64,000 bases of DNA from Aedoeadaptatus ivorii (GTDB lineage: Bacteria > Bacillota > Clostridia > Tissierellales > Peptoniphilaceae). Below the pieces are notes generated by a model. That model was not told the DNA's origin. It did no database searches and saw nothing but the letters and a program-made list of their open reading frames with translations. Shown here one piece after another: positions 32,145-40,942 of this stretch. Position 1 is the first letter of the stretch. The number at the start of each line of letters is the position of its first letter. Position numbers and translations under genes: made by a program. The DNA lies in NCBI RefSeq assembly GCF_030815095.1, contig NZ_JAUSWF010000002.1:62001-126000 (forward strand). Reading direction: 5' to 3'.

Positions 32145-32675
32145 CTATTCTTTCGGACTGTCTTTTGCAAAGATCTCGCCGGAATACAGCAAAATATCCC
32201 AATGGCGAAATAGATTGTCCGCATCGTCTAAGGCTTGTTGATTGTTTCGCTTCTCGGTAAGCGTAGAGCGGATCAGGTACGCGTGGCGATCGGAAAAGCC
32301 GGTCCCTTCGGATAAAAAGATGGGGACATAGCAATTCGCGGGCTCACCATCGTTTCCCCAATGCGCTTTTGCGACCGCTTGTATAAACGGCCGGTCAAAT
32401 CGTCCTTTCACTTCGTTTCGGATCTCGAGCAATTCCTCCTCGGGTATGTTGGAATCGTCATAGAACAGCTGAATCTCCAGCAGCGCATCGTAGAGATAGG
32501 CATGCGTTTTTGTAATCTTCGGGTGCTTCTGCATTAGTTGTTCGCAAAATGCATCCACTTCGGCATTTCGAAGTAGGATATGGTTCCGGTTCCAAAACGA
32601 AGAAAAAAAGAACAGAAAGACAATCGCAGCCACGACGATGCCCACTCGTTTATTTATGGTATCTTCCTTTTGCAT
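32145..32675 (-). CDS. Membrane-anchored protein of unknown function (paralogue B)
   Basis: 176 aa, start ATG at 32673-32675, overlapping the stop of the upstream paralogue by one base. One N-terminal membrane helix (VGIVVAAIVFLFFFSSFW) is followed by an extracytoplasmic domain beginning NRNHILLRNAEVDAFCEQL. The remainder is mixed helix and strand with ADNLFRHWDI near the end. No family recognised. It is clearly related to the neighbour at 32675-33184, so the pair arose by tandem duplication. Confidence 0.7.
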   Translation of the reverse strand: MQKEDTINKRVGIVVAAIVFLFFFSSFWNRNHILLRNAEVDAFCEQLMQKHPKITKTHAYLYDALLEIQLFYDDSNIPEEELLEIRNEVKGRFDRPFIQAVAKAHWGNDGEPANCYVPIFLSEGTGFSDRHAYLIRSTLTEKRNNQQALDDADNLFRHWDILLYSGEIFAKDSPKE

Positions 32676-33184
32676 TACATTGCTTCTTCCTCTTGAATCA
32701 GCAATCCCTCCGGAGTCGCGATCGACCAATAGCGAAATAAATTGTCCGAATCAGAGAGGGGCACCTGTGTATCGTACCCGTCGGCTAGGGTAGAGCTGAT
32801 CTCGTAGTCATTGTCGTCGTGGAAGCCGTCTCGTTTTTTCAAATAGATTCTAACCGAGAAATCGGCCGGATACATGGAACGCCCCCAATGTTTTCGGCCG
32901 ATCTTTTCTATAAAATAGCGATTGAATCGATCCTTAAATGCGTCGCGGATCTCGATCAACTCTTCTCGGGAGATTTGAGAATCCTCGTAGCAGAGTTCGA
33001 AGCCGATAAATGTCCGAAACATATATTTTTCTATGCGAACGATCTTTGGATGATCTCTCTCCAGCCCCTCGCAGAAGAGGTCGACTTCGGGGTTTCTGAG
33101 AATCATATGATTTCTATTCCATATCAGAAAGGAAAGAACCAGTACCGCGGCTATGGCGATAGCGGTAGATATATATTTTTTCAT
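32675..33184 (-). CDS. Membrane-anchored protein of unknown function (paralogue A)
   Basis: 169 aa; AAGGAGG precedes the ATG. An N-terminal helix (STAIAIAAVLVLSFLIW) then NRNHMILRNPEVDLFCEGL, DHPKIVRIEKYMFRTFIGFELCYEDS, REELIEIRDAFKDRFNRYFI and SDSDNLFRYWSI. All these blocks recur in the downstream paralogue. One conserved Cys sits ~20 residues after the helix and one more mid-domain. Function not recognised. The lipobox is absent, so it is an anchored rather than a lipidated protein. Confidence 0.7.
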   Translation of the reverse strand: MKKYISTAIAIAAVLVLSFLIWNRNHMILRNPEVDLFCEGLERDHPKIVRIEKYMFRTFIGFELCYEDSQISREELIEIRDAFKDRFNRYFIEKIGRKHWGRSMYPADFSVRIYLKKRDGFHDDNDYEISSTLADGYDTQVPLSDSDNLFRYWSIATPEGLLIQEEEAM

Positions 33185-33330
33185 CGCGCCTCCTTCTTGA
33201 TAATTACTTTACTAATTTTAGTATATATGAGGCATCCTATGGATGAGGTGAAATTGCAGTAAAATTCATAAGGTAATGTATAGAAAATGGCGTGAACAGA
33301 TCGGCGGCGGTATGAAAACATATTGAAATC

Positions 33331-33363
33331 AAAAAACCGGGAAGGCATTGCCTTCCCGGTTTC
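33331..33363 (-). terminator. Terminator of selD-yedF
   Basis: A 13-bp stem AACCGGGAAGGCA / TGCCTTCCCGGTT with a T-run on the minus strand, 20 nt after the yedF stop. The rest of the 200-nt gap to the paralogue pair shows nothing further. Confidence 0.9.
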
Positions 33364-33383
33364 CGCTACTGTGAAAACCGCAC

Positions 33384-33971
33384 TTAGCAGGGTTTTACGA
33401 CTTTGTTTTGGATCATGAGTTCGCAGATGCGGTACATATTGGTAATGCTGCCGACTTGCACTTTGTCCTTGACGCCGTATTGTTCGAGGCAGAGGCCGCA
33501 GGAGAGGACTTCTGCGCCTTTTTCTTCGAGTGCCTTGAGGTCTGCGATGACTTTTTCGTTGCCGGTGGGAAGAAGTACGCCCGTGTTGTAGAAAATGACG
33601 TATTTCGGGGCGATGTCTTGCTCGGTAAGGGCGTAGATAAAGCCTTCGAGCAGGGTCTTGCTGAATGCCGCCTCTCCCGTTCCCATTTCGGTAGAAGAGA
33701 TGACGACGGCGTAGTCTTTTCCTTCGTCTTCGAAATCCATGACGTCGCATACGTCGCCGGTCTTTTGCAGATACACGTCGTAGGCGGCGGGGGAGTGTTC
33801 GGTTACATCGGCGGTAAAGCCGAGTTGTTTCGCCATTTTGGAGAGGTTTTCGGTGGCGATTTTGTTGTCAACCTTTACGAGTACCTCTTCTAAGTTTTCC
33901 TCGGAGATGGCTTTTTTGGTCATAATGACGGGGCGCGGACAGGCTTGTCCCATTGCGTCGATTTCTTTCAT
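33384..33971 (-). CDS. yedF: YedF, sulfurtransferase-like selenium metabolism protein
   Basis: 195 aa. Residues 1-70 are TusA-like with the CPRPV motif (MKEIDAMGQACPRPVIMTKK). The rest is a DsrE-like domain ending in Cys-rich segments (LSCGLCLEQYG, PC at the C-terminus). This two-domain protein is found next to selD in selenium-using bacteria and may deliver selenium to SelD; this role is inferred in the family. ATG 33971 is preferred (GAGGTG six nt upstream) over a GTG three codons earlier that overlaps the selD stop. Confidence 0.9.
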   Translation of the reverse strand: MKEIDAMGQACPRPVIMTKKAISEENLEEVLVKVDNKIATENLSKMAKQLGFTADVTEHSPAAYDVYLQKTGDVCDVMDFEDEGKDYAVVISSTEMGTGEAAFSKTLLEGFIYALTEQDIAPKYVIFYNTGVLLPTGNEKVIADLKALEEKGAEVLSCGLCLEQYGVKDKVQVGSITNMYRICELMIQNKVVKPC

Positions 33972-33976
33972 CTCGA

Positions 33977-34984
33977 TCACCTCACATAGATGGATTTGTC
34001 GCCGGCTTCGATCATTTTCCCGACGGGGTAGACGTCGATGCCCGCGTTTTGCATTTCTTCGTACATGGCTTCGCCGTCTTCGGGATCGACCGAGATCAAC
34101 AGGCCGCCCGAGGTTTGGGGATCGAAGAGCACTTCTTCTAAGGCGAAGTCGTCGATTTCGAAGGCGATTTGATCGCCATAGGCATTGCGGTTGCGCTGCC
34201 CGCCGGCGGTAAAGAGGAAATTTTCCGCCGCTTCGCGCGCGCCTTCCAGGATGTGAAGGCCCTCGGTCTCGACGACGGCGGAGGCGCCTTCGGCCATTTC
34301 AGACAGGTGTCCCAAGAGTCCGAAGCCGGTGACGTCGGTTAGGGCGTGTACTTCGTATTGATTTAGGATTTCGTAGGCGGCTTTGTTTAGGGTCGCCATG
34401 GATTGTACGGCCTTTTCGTAGTGGGGCCTTTCTACCTCGCCCACGGTGTAGCCGCTCATCAGGAGCGAGACACCCAGGGGCTTGGTAAGATACAGTTTGT
34501 CGCCCACTTTGGGGGTGTTGTTGCGATAGACTTTGTTGAGGTCGACGATGCCGATGACGCTCAGGCCGTATTTGATTTTGGGGTCGTGGATGGAGTGGCC
34601 CCCGGTGAGCGTGGTCTTGGCTTCTTTGCAGACGTCGGCGCCGCCCTGGAGAATTTCTTCGAGGACGCGCACGTCTTCTTCTTCGGGGAAGCAGACGATG
34701 TTCATGGCGCTTACGGGTTCTGCGCCCATGGCGTAGAGATCGGACAGGGCATTTGCCGCCGCGATCTTGCCGAATTCGTAGGCTTCTTCCACCATGGGCG
34801 GAAAGAAGTCTAAGGACGTGACGACGCCGATGTCTTCGGTGATTTGTATAATGGCGCCGTCTTCGTTGCCCTCAAAGCCCGCGAGGATCTCTTTGCGGGG
34901 AAATAGGGGCAGTTTTTCGAGAATATTGCTCAGGTCGCCCGCGCCGATTTTGGCGTTGCAACCGCCGCATACTTCTAAATGCAT
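33977..34984 (-). CDS. selD: SelD, selenophosphate synthase (Cys form)
   Basis: 335 aa. Makes selenophosphate from selenide and ATP. The catalytic site is Cys9 with Lys12 (CGGCNAKIG), corresponding to Cys17/Lys20 of the Escherichia coli enzyme; many anaerobes have Sec here but this gene uses Cys, so SelD itself can be made without selenium. Other AIRS-family blocks are present: FFPPMVEEAYEFGKIAAANA, TGGHSI, LTDVTGFGLLGHL and DPQTSGGLL. It overlaps yedF. Confidence 0.95.
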   Translation of the reverse strand: MHLEVCGGCNAKIGAGDLSNILEKLPLFPRKEILAGFEGNEDGAIIQITEDIGVVTSLDFFPPMVEEAYEFGKIAAANALSDLYAMGAEPVSAMNIVCFPEEEDVRVLEEILQGGADVCKEAKTTLTGGHSIHDPKIKYGLSVIGIVDLNKVYRNNTPKVGDKLYLTKPLGVSLLMSGYTVGEVERPHYEKAVQSMATLNKAAYEILNQYEVHALTDVTGFGLLGHLSEMAEGASAVVETEGLHILEGAREAAENFLFTAGGQRNRNAYGDQIAFEIDDFALEEVLFDPQTSGGLLISVDPEDGEAMYEEMQNAGIDVYPVGKMIEAGDKSIYVR

Positions 34985-35053
34985 AGCATCCCTCCTGTAT
35001 TCATTATAGCATAGTGAAAATTTGTTTCGGGCATTTTCCCCGATCGGCCGGGA

Positions 35054-35914
35054 TCAGAGCAACGTGGCGATATGGTCTAGGATTTTTCGCGATACGTCGA
35101 TGCCCGTCGCCTGTTGAAAGCCCATATAGCTCATATTGGAATTGACCTCGATCAGTGCAGGTCGTTCGCAAGAGGCGGTGAGGTCGATGCCCGAAAAGGT
35201 AAGACCCAGCGCGCGGTGGGCGGCGAGGGCGATTGCGCGCTGGCGCTCGTTTAGGATGTAGGGTTCGGCGCGGCCGCCGGCGGCGATATTGGCGCGAAAA
35301 TCGCGGTCGTTGGTGCGCTTGATGGCGCCGATGATCGTATCGCCCACTATGAGGACGCGGATGTCTTTTCCGGCGGCGTCGAGATCGAAGGGCTGAAACA
35401 AAAACGGGGCTTCTCCCATGGCGAGGATGCGTTCTTCGAGCGCTGCCCGGTCCTCTGCCAAAAAGACCTGCTCGCCGAAGGATCCCTTTGCCGCCTTTAC
35501 GACGACGGGATAGCCCAGGGCTTCCACCGCGTCGAGATAGCTGTCTTCGGGCATCGACGAAAAGTAGTGAAAGGGCGCGGGGATGGTGGGTACCATGGGA
35601 AGCCGCGGGGCGAGCAGCCGCCAGGTCTCGATTTTGTCGTCGGAGGCGGCGATAGCGTGGGAGGAATTAAAGACGGGGTATCGTTCTTCCAAGAGGCGGG
35701 CGAGGAGGATGTCTTTGTCGAAAAACAAGACGGCATCGGGCTCGGGGTCGCGCTTTCGGTCTTTGGCGACGATCTTTTCTCCTTCTTTACAAATGATATA
35801 ATCGGTATGGGGCTTGGGAATGAGATTTGTGCCCTTTTCGACCAAATCCCGTATGACGCCCGTTAAAGCGGTAGAAGTGGTAAGATAGGCGTGATAGACG
35901 ATATGTATAGACAT
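35054..35914 (-). CDS. RimK-type ATP-grasp ligase
   Basis: 286 aa; start set by GGAGG before ATG 35914. ATP-grasp features: NSSHAIAASDDKIETWRLL, PVVVKAAKGSFGEQVFLAE (lysine and Gly loop), DIRVLIVGDTIIGAIKR, and the metal-binding GIDL ... ALIEVNSN. This is the architecture of RimK, LysX and related glutamate or amino acid ligases. The substrate cannot be told from sequence. It stands alone and diverges from the chorismate mutase-like gene with only 22 nt between starts. Confidence 0.82.
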   Translation of the reverse strand: MSIHIVYHAYLTTSTALTGVIRDLVEKGTNLIPKPHTDYIICKEGEKIVAKDRKRDPEPDAVLFFDKDILLARLLEERYPVFNSSHAIAASDDKIETWRLLAPRLPMVPTIPAPFHYFSSMPEDSYLDAVEALGYPVVVKAAKGSFGEQVFLAEDRAALEERILAMGEAPFLFQPFDLDAAGKDIRVLIVGDTIIGAIKRTNDRDFRANIAAGGRAEPYILNERQRAIALAAHRALGLTFSGIDLTASCERPALIEVNSNMSYMGFQQATGIDVSRKILDHIATLL

Positions 35915-35936
35915 AAGACCTCCGGAAAGGACGAGT

Positions 35937-36185
35937 ATGGGAATAGAAGCAATGCGTACAGAAATCGATGCGATCGATGCGGAGATGGCGGCGCTTTTGA
36001 AGGCGCGCTTTCGATTGTCCACGCGCATCGGCGCGGAGAAAAAGGCGAAGGGCACCGCGGTGGCGGACCCGGGTCGTGAAGAGGAGATTATAGCGCGGGT
36101 GCGCGCGCTCGCCGCCCCCTACGGCGCGGAGGCGGAGGCGATCTGGCGTCTGTTGTTTACGCTTTCGCGGAACGTTCAAAAATAG
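35937..36185 (+). CDS. Chorismate mutase type II-like protein
   Basis: 82 aa. Single-domain AroQ fold expected: RTEIDAIDAEMAALLKARFRLSTRIGAEKK matches the first helix with its catalytic Arg and Lys, and DPGREEEIIARV the second. It would convert chorismate to prephenate. No other aromatic amino acid genes are nearby, so the role is uncertain and it could be a domain used elsewhere. The overlap of upstream control with the divergent ligase is noted separately. Confidence 0.72.
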   Translation: MGIEAMRTEIDAIDAEMAALLKARFRLSTRIGAEKKAKGTAVADPGREEEIIARVRALAAPYGAEAEAIWRLLFTLSRNVQK

Positions 36186-36219
36186 ATGCCGATTCCATTA
36201 TACAGAATTCTCCCTATGT

Positions 36220-36225
36220 TATAAT
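36220..36225 (+). promoter_or_regulatory. Extended -10 of the walRKHI operon
   Basis: TATAAT preceded by TGT, ~16 nt upstream of the GGAGGA ribosome site. No good -35 hexamer. Confidence 0.55.
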
Positions 36226-36246
36226 GAGCGGACAGGAGGAATCACC

Positions 36247-36930
36247 ATGAAAATATTGATAACGGAAGATGAAACCCCGATCGCGGAAATCATCTCGTAT
36301 AACTTGCAAAACGAAGGGTACGAAACCGAAATCGCAAAAGACGGCGTGGAATGTCTCGAAAAATTCGAAGAAACGGTGCCGGATCTGGTGATTCTGGACG
36401 TGATGATGCCCAGAATGGACGGATTCGAAACCTTAAAGGAAATCCGAAAAAAGAGCCGGGTTCCGGTGATTATGCTGACCGCTAAGGACGCCGAGGGCGA
36501 TCGGATCCGCGGCCTGGAGCTGGGCGCCGACGACTATGTGGTAAAGCCCTTTTCGATCGGCGAGTTGGTGGCGCGGGTCAAGGCGAACTTCCGCCGCCAG
36601 GACTTCGAAAACGAAGGGTATCTCCCCGACGAGGTCATCGAAGAAGCGGATCTGTATATCGATCCGGTAAAATACGAAGTGAGAAAGCGCGGCAAGATCG
36701 TAGAACTTACGCTGCGCGAGTTCGAGCTCCTAAAATACCTCGTTCAATCGCCCGGTACGGTCTTTAGCCGAGAGGTGCTGCTCGAGGAGGTATGGAGCTA
36801 CGAATACTACGGCGATATTCGCACCGTGGATGTGACCGTGCGGCGCCTGCGGGAAAAGATCGAGGACGAAGGGGAAGAGTTCCGCTATATCCTCACCAAG
36901 CGGGGGGTCGGGTACTACTTTGGAGGTTAA
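36247..36930 (+). CDS. walR: Response regulator, WalR/PhoB family
   Basis: 227 aa. An N-terminal receiver domain with the acidic pair near residue 9, phospho-acceptor D51 (VILDVMMPRMDG), Thr in MLTAKD and Lys in VVKPFS; a C-terminal OmpR winged helix (LTLREFELLKYL, REVLLEEVW, DVTVRRLREKIE, KRGVGYYF). The following genes for a HAMP-PAS kinase, YycH and YycI identify it as WalR, the essential regulator of peptidoglycan hydrolases in Firmicutes. Confidence 0.9.
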   Translation: MKILITEDETPIAEIISYNLQNEGYETEIAKDGVECLEKFEETVPDLVILDVMMPRMDGFETLKEIRKKSRVPVIMLTAKDAEGDRIRGLELGADDYVVKPFSIGELVARVKANFRRQDFENEGYLPDEVIEEADLYIDPVKYEVRKRGKIVELTLREFELLKYLVQSPGTVFSREVLLEEVWSYEYYGDIRTVDVTVRRLREKIEDEGEEFRYILTKRGVGYYFGG

Positions 36931-38725
36931 GTTTTACTCGAGCATCAAATGGCGATTTATCGTCATTTACGTACTGCTCGTGACGGTGGTGATGGCCATC
37001 GTCGGCGCGTTTATCGTCAACCGGCTGGAGGATGCCCAGCTGGAAAAGGTCGAGACCGATATGGAACAGACCCTGAGTTCGATGACCAATTCTTCGGTTT
37101 ATCTGACCGAGACGCCCTGGCGCGATGTGCGCGGTCGGATTCAAAACACGCTGAATGCCTGGCGCATCGGTTCGGAGGAGACGATCTATGTCATCGGGCC
37201 GGGCAAGGTGCCCGAGATTTTGGCGTCGACCATCAATTCCAAAAATCTGGTGGCGGGAGAAAACGCCCTGGCGGATCCCAATCTCTCGCCAAAGCTGATC
37301 TTAAACGGATTTAAGGGCAAGGGCGCCACGGTGCTCCGAGAAGATGCGGATTCCAAGACGCGCTACGCCCATTACACCCTGCCGGTCTACGGAAAAGACG
37401 GCAGCGTAATGGGCTTATTTTACATGGTCAGCAATCTCTCGTCGCTCTACGGCGTGGTGGACGATGCGAGCATTATCCTTACCTATGCCACCATTGTGGC
37501 GATTATCGTCACCACCATTCTCGCCTATATCCTCGCCCGTTCCATCACCACGCCGATCCGCGATGTGACCAAACAGGCGCGCGAGATGGCGGAGGGGAAC
37601 TTCGACCAAAAGGTCGAGGTCAAAAGCGACGACGAGATCGGCCGTTTGGGCTCTATGTTCAACTATCTGACCACGGAGCTGGAAGAGACCATCTCGAGAA
37701 TGGATATGGAGCGCTCCAAGCTCGACACGATCTTCTATTATATGGCGGAGGGCGTGATTGCGGTGGACAAAAACAGCCGCTTAATCCACGTCAATCCCGT
37801 GGCACGGGAGATCCTCGATCTGGAAGAAGGGGATATGGGTAGCTTTTTCGATCTGAAAAATCTGAACATACAAAATATCAACTACTTCGAGCCGGGTTCC
37901 CTTTCGGGGATGAGCCAAAAGGAGATCAAAGAGAACTTCTATAATATCCGCTACGCCCCCTACAAGGGCGACGGCAGCCGCAATCAGGGGATTATCGCCG
38001 TGTTGCAGGACATTACCGAGGAACACAATCTCGACATCTTCCGAAAAGACTTTATCGCCAATGTGGGCCACGAGCTCAAGACCCCGATCACCACCATCAA
38101 GAGCTATACGGAAACCCTGATGCGGGCGGATCTCGACAAGAGCGCGGCGGAGCGGTTTTTGAGCATTATCGACCGCGAAAGCGACCGCATGACGCATTTG
38201 GTTACCGATTTGTTGCAGCTGTCGAATATGGACGCGAAGCGCACGAATTGGGAAATCGTGTCGATCGATCCCTACGAAGTGGTGACGAGCATTCTCGAAT
38301 CGCTCCGGCCCATGATCCAGCAGAAGCACCACCGTGTGCGCCTCGACATTCCCGAAGACATTCGGCCGTTTTTGGCGGATCGACACGGTGCGCACCAGGT
38401 GATTGCGAATATCCTGACCAATGCGGTCAAATACACCACCTACGCCGGCAAGATCGAGGTCATCGGCAGAAACTACGGCTCTCGGGTGCATATCGAAATC
38501 AAGGACAACGGGATCGGCATTTCCCGCCGCGATCTGGAGCGCATTTTCGAGCGCTTTTACCGAGTGGAAAAGGGCCGTAGCCGCGCTATGGGCGGCAGCG
38601 GTCTGGGCCTTTCGATCGCCAAAGAAGTGATGGAAAATATGGGCGGGCGCATTCGCATCAAAAGCGAGCTGAATGTGGGCACGCAGGTGCTCTTGTCCTT
38701 TCCCACGGATCAGGAGGCGCAATGA
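36920..38725 (+). CDS. walK: Sensor histidine kinase WalK
   Basis: 601 aa from a TTG that overlaps walR by 11 nt; no better start with a good ribosome site was found. Two membrane helices (~9-32 and ~187-208) bracket an extracytoplasmic sensor domain; then HAMP, a PAS domain (~265-360, FYYMAEGVIAVDKN), HisKA with H384 (NVGHELKTPITT), and an ATPase domain with N, G1, F and G2 boxes (ILTNAVKYT, DNGIGI, FERFYRV, GGSGLGLS). It phosphorylates WalR. The TM-loop-TM-HAMP-PAS plan is standard WalK. Confidence 0.93.
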   Translation: MEVKFYSSIKWRFIVIYVLLVTVVMAIVGAFIVNRLEDAQLEKVETDMEQTLSSMTNSSVYLTETPWRDVRGRIQNTLNAWRIGSEETIYVIGPGKVPEILASTINSKNLVAGENALADPNLSPKLILNGFKGKGATVLREDADSKTRYAHYTLPVYGKDGSVMGLFYMVSNLSSLYGVVDDASIILTYATIVAIIVTTILAYILARSITTPIRDVTKQAREMAEGNFDQKVEVKSDDEIGRLGSMFNYLTTELEETISRMDMERSKLDTIFYYMAEGVIAVDKNSRLIHVNPVAREILDLEEGDMGSFFDLKNLNIQNINYFEPGSLSGMSQKEIKENFYNIRYAPYKGDGSRNQGIIAVLQDITEEHNLDIFRKDFIANVGHELKTPITTIKSYTETLMRADLDKSAAERFLSIIDRESDRMTHLVTDLLQLSNMDAKRTNWEIVSIDPYEVVTSILESLRPMIQQKHHRVRLDIPEDIRPFLADRHGAHQVIANILTNAVKYTTYAGKIEVIGRNYGSRVHIEIKDNGIGISRRDLERIFERFYRVEKGRSRAMGGSGLGLSIAKEVMENMGGRIRIKSELNVGTQVLLSFPTDQEAQ

Positions 38726-40059
38726 AAGAGCATTTTAAGACCGTCATTATCGGCGTGCTCCTGGTGACGAGCGTATTTTTGGCGGAAAAGATTTGGCTCG
38801 CCGCTCCGCCGGGGCCCGAGGAATTGCTTCCCAAGGCGCAGCCTAAGATCGCAGAGAATATAGAGCCCAGGGTGCTCCCCGCCAGTATGTTGGTCAATTT
38901 CGGAGACGGCAAGCACACCAAGATCTATCAACTGCAAAATCTCTGGCCCTTTTATCGCAATATCCTCAAGCGGAGTTCCGAGATCAACGAAAAGGTGCGC
39001 TGGGAATCGGTGGGCACCGCCCGCTATCTCAAACTGCACGAGGAACCGTCGGTGGTCTTCGATTTAGAAAATGCCGTGTATTCGGATCTCTTAAAGAAGA
39101 TGTATAATCTCGATGATATCGAGGAGGACATTCGCCAGCTCTATTTTTCCGAGAGCGAGGGAATGCTCGTGGTCACCGACAACGGGATCTTTAAGCCCCG
39201 CGTGCCGCAGTCGTATTCGGATATCGAAACCTATATCTCCTCGGTCGCCAAGGAGAACCTGCCGTCTTACAGTTCCCTGTGGGAGCGCTACGGCATTCCC
39301 CGGGCGGTGTATCTGCCCGACGGCGCGGCGGGGTTTGCGCCGGGGCACATTTACAGAAACGAGCTGTCCGATATGCCCGCAGCTTACAAGAACGACCTGG
39401 TGCAGCGGCTCCTGAAGGTCTCGATCGACGACATCCACGTGATCGTCGAGGAGGACTCGGTGCTCTATGTGGCGGGGCAAAAATCGGTGCGGCTGTTCAA
39501 AAACGGCATTCTCGAGTACCGAAACGGCGGCGAGAGCCAAGGCAGCGGCACCGATGCCGCAAGCGCCGTGCAGACGGCCATGGCATTTACCGTGCGCGCC
39601 ACGGGAAACGGCGATTCGCTCTATGTAAAGGACGTGGTGCCCGTGCGCGACAACGGGCGCGGCGGATACCGGGTATCGCTGAACTTCTTTGAGCGCGGCA
39701 TCGGCGTGGTGCCCGTAGACGGGCGCATCAAAAACTATGTGGAGGCGGAGATCTACGACAATCAGGTGCGCAGTTTTCGCTATATTTACCGCAACAACAG
39801 CGGCGAGCGGGTAGAAGACGAGCCGGTATCGACGCTTTCGGTCGACGAGATCGTCGCCAAAAACCCGAATGTCTTCGGCGATCCCGCCCGCGGCTATAAC
39901 GAGATCTTAAAGGACGTGCGCGATTTCGGGTTGTGCTATATCGACTATGCCGACCACTCGCGGAGCAAGTTGCGATACGGCTATACATTCCGCATCGACG
40001 ACGAAGACTATCTGTTCGACGCCCAGACGGGGGCGTATATCGGAGGGGAGAGGGAATGA
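38722..40059 (+). CDS. walH: WalH (YycH-like) two-component accessory protein
   Basis: 445 aa, overlapping walK by ATGA. A single N-terminal helix (TVIIGVLLVTSVFLAEKIW) anchors a large extracytoplasmic domain. Divergent at sequence level, but the order walR-walK-walH-walI, the length and the N-terminal anchor fit YycH, which modulates WalK activity from the membrane. It ends DYLFDAQTGAYIGG, a YycI/PepSY-like closing motif also typical of the family. Confidence 0.85.
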   Translation: MKEHFKTVIIGVLLVTSVFLAEKIWLAAPPGPEELLPKAQPKIAENIEPRVLPASMLVNFGDGKHTKIYQLQNLWPFYRNILKRSSEINEKVRWESVGTARYLKLHEEPSVVFDLENAVYSDLLKKMYNLDDIEEDIRQLYFSESEGMLVVTDNGIFKPRVPQSYSDIETYISSVAKENLPSYSSLWERYGIPRAVYLPDGAAGFAPGHIYRNELSDMPAAYKNDLVQRLLKVSIDDIHVIVEEDSVLYVAGQKSVRLFKNGILEYRNGGESQGSGTDAASAVQTAMAFTVRATGNGDSLYVKDVVPVRDNGRGGYRVSLNFFERGIGVVPVDGRIKNYVEAEIYDNQVRSFRYIYRNNSGERVEDEPVSTLSVDEIVAKNPNVFGDPARGYNEILKDVRDFGLCYIDYADHSRSKLRYGYTFRIDDEDYLFDAQTGAYIGGERE

Positions 40060-40895
40060 ACTGGGAAAAGTCGAAAACCGTATTTATCGTGGCCCTCCTC
40101 CTCACCAATGTGTTTTTGGCGGGCATTTTGCTCCTGGATCAGCGGCGCATCCGCCCCGCGGAAAGCGCGCCGGAATTCGAACGCGAAGTCGAGGAAATGC
40201 TGGCCGATGCCGGCATCGGTTTGAAGACGGAGATCCCCCGGGCGGGCACTTCGCTTCCCGTACTGCACGTGCGCTTTGAATCGGACAGCCCCGAAAACTA
40301 CAATCGCCGCTTTTTTCGCGGCGAAGGCGTGCTGGCGGAAAACCAAGATCGCTATATGCGGATCGACGGCGCGGGGGCAACGCTGACGGTCATCGACGAG
40401 CGCCGCATTCTCTATGAATCCGACGAGCGGGGCGAGGGCGCGCTCTCGAAAGAAGAAGCGCTCAATGCGGCAAGGCTGTTTCTCGACGAGCGGGGTTTTA
40501 GCGCCGACGATATGGAACTAGTATCGGAAAAGCGGGCGGGGGAGAATTGGTCGCTGAGCTTTACCTCGAAGTACAAGAACCGCTATATGGAATCCACCTA
40601 TACCAATATCACCTTAGACGGCGACGTGGTGGTGCGGATGGACAGGCTCTGGATCGAGGTGCTGGGCGAGACCGACGAGACCGCGCCGCTTCCGATGCCG
40701 ACGCAGGTGCTCCTGCGCCTTTTGACCGAAGACGGGCTGAAGGGACGCACCATCGAAAAGATCGAGCCCTGTTACTACTTCAATCCCGAAGAGCAGGGCG
40801 CGGTGGAAAATCTCGCCCATTCGCCGGAGGGCAATTCCTCGGTGGCATGGCGCCTCCTCTTGGACGGCGGCGAGGAATTGGTCCTGTTCCGATAA
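40056..40895 (+). CDS. walI: WalI (YycI-like) two-component accessory protein
   Basis: 279 aa starting at the ATG that overlaps the walH stop. The N-terminus MNWEKSKTVFIVALLLTNVF is very close to the MDWSKTKTIFI pattern of YycI and forms the membrane anchor. The extracytoplasmic part ends in a YycI-like fold (EEQGAVENLAHS, VAWRLLLDGGEELVLF). Together with WalH it contacts WalK in other Firmicutes. The usual yycJ and htrA genes are missing downstream; a terminator follows instead. Confidence 0.88.
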   Translation: MNWEKSKTVFIVALLLTNVFLAGILLLDQRRIRPAESAPEFEREVEEMLADAGIGLKTEIPRAGTSLPVLHVRFESDSPENYNRRFFRGEGVLAENQDRYMRIDGAGATLTVIDERRILYESDERGEGALSKEEALNAARLFLDERGFSADDMELVSEKRAGENWSLSFTSKYKNRYMESTYTNITLDGDVVVRMDRLWIEVLGETDETAPLPMPTQVLLRLLTEDGLKGRTIEKIEPCYYFNPEEQGAVENLAHSPEGNSSVAWRLLLDGGEELVLFR

Positions 40896-40937
40896 AAAAA
40901 GGCCGAAAACGCGATGGTTTGCGTTTTCGGCTTTTTG
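40896..40937. terminator. Terminator after walI, bidirectional
   Basis: AAAAAGGCCGAAAACGC / GCGTTTTCGGCTTTTT with an 8-nt loop, between convergent walI and pncB. Confidence 0.92.
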
Positions 40938-40942
40938 TGTGC

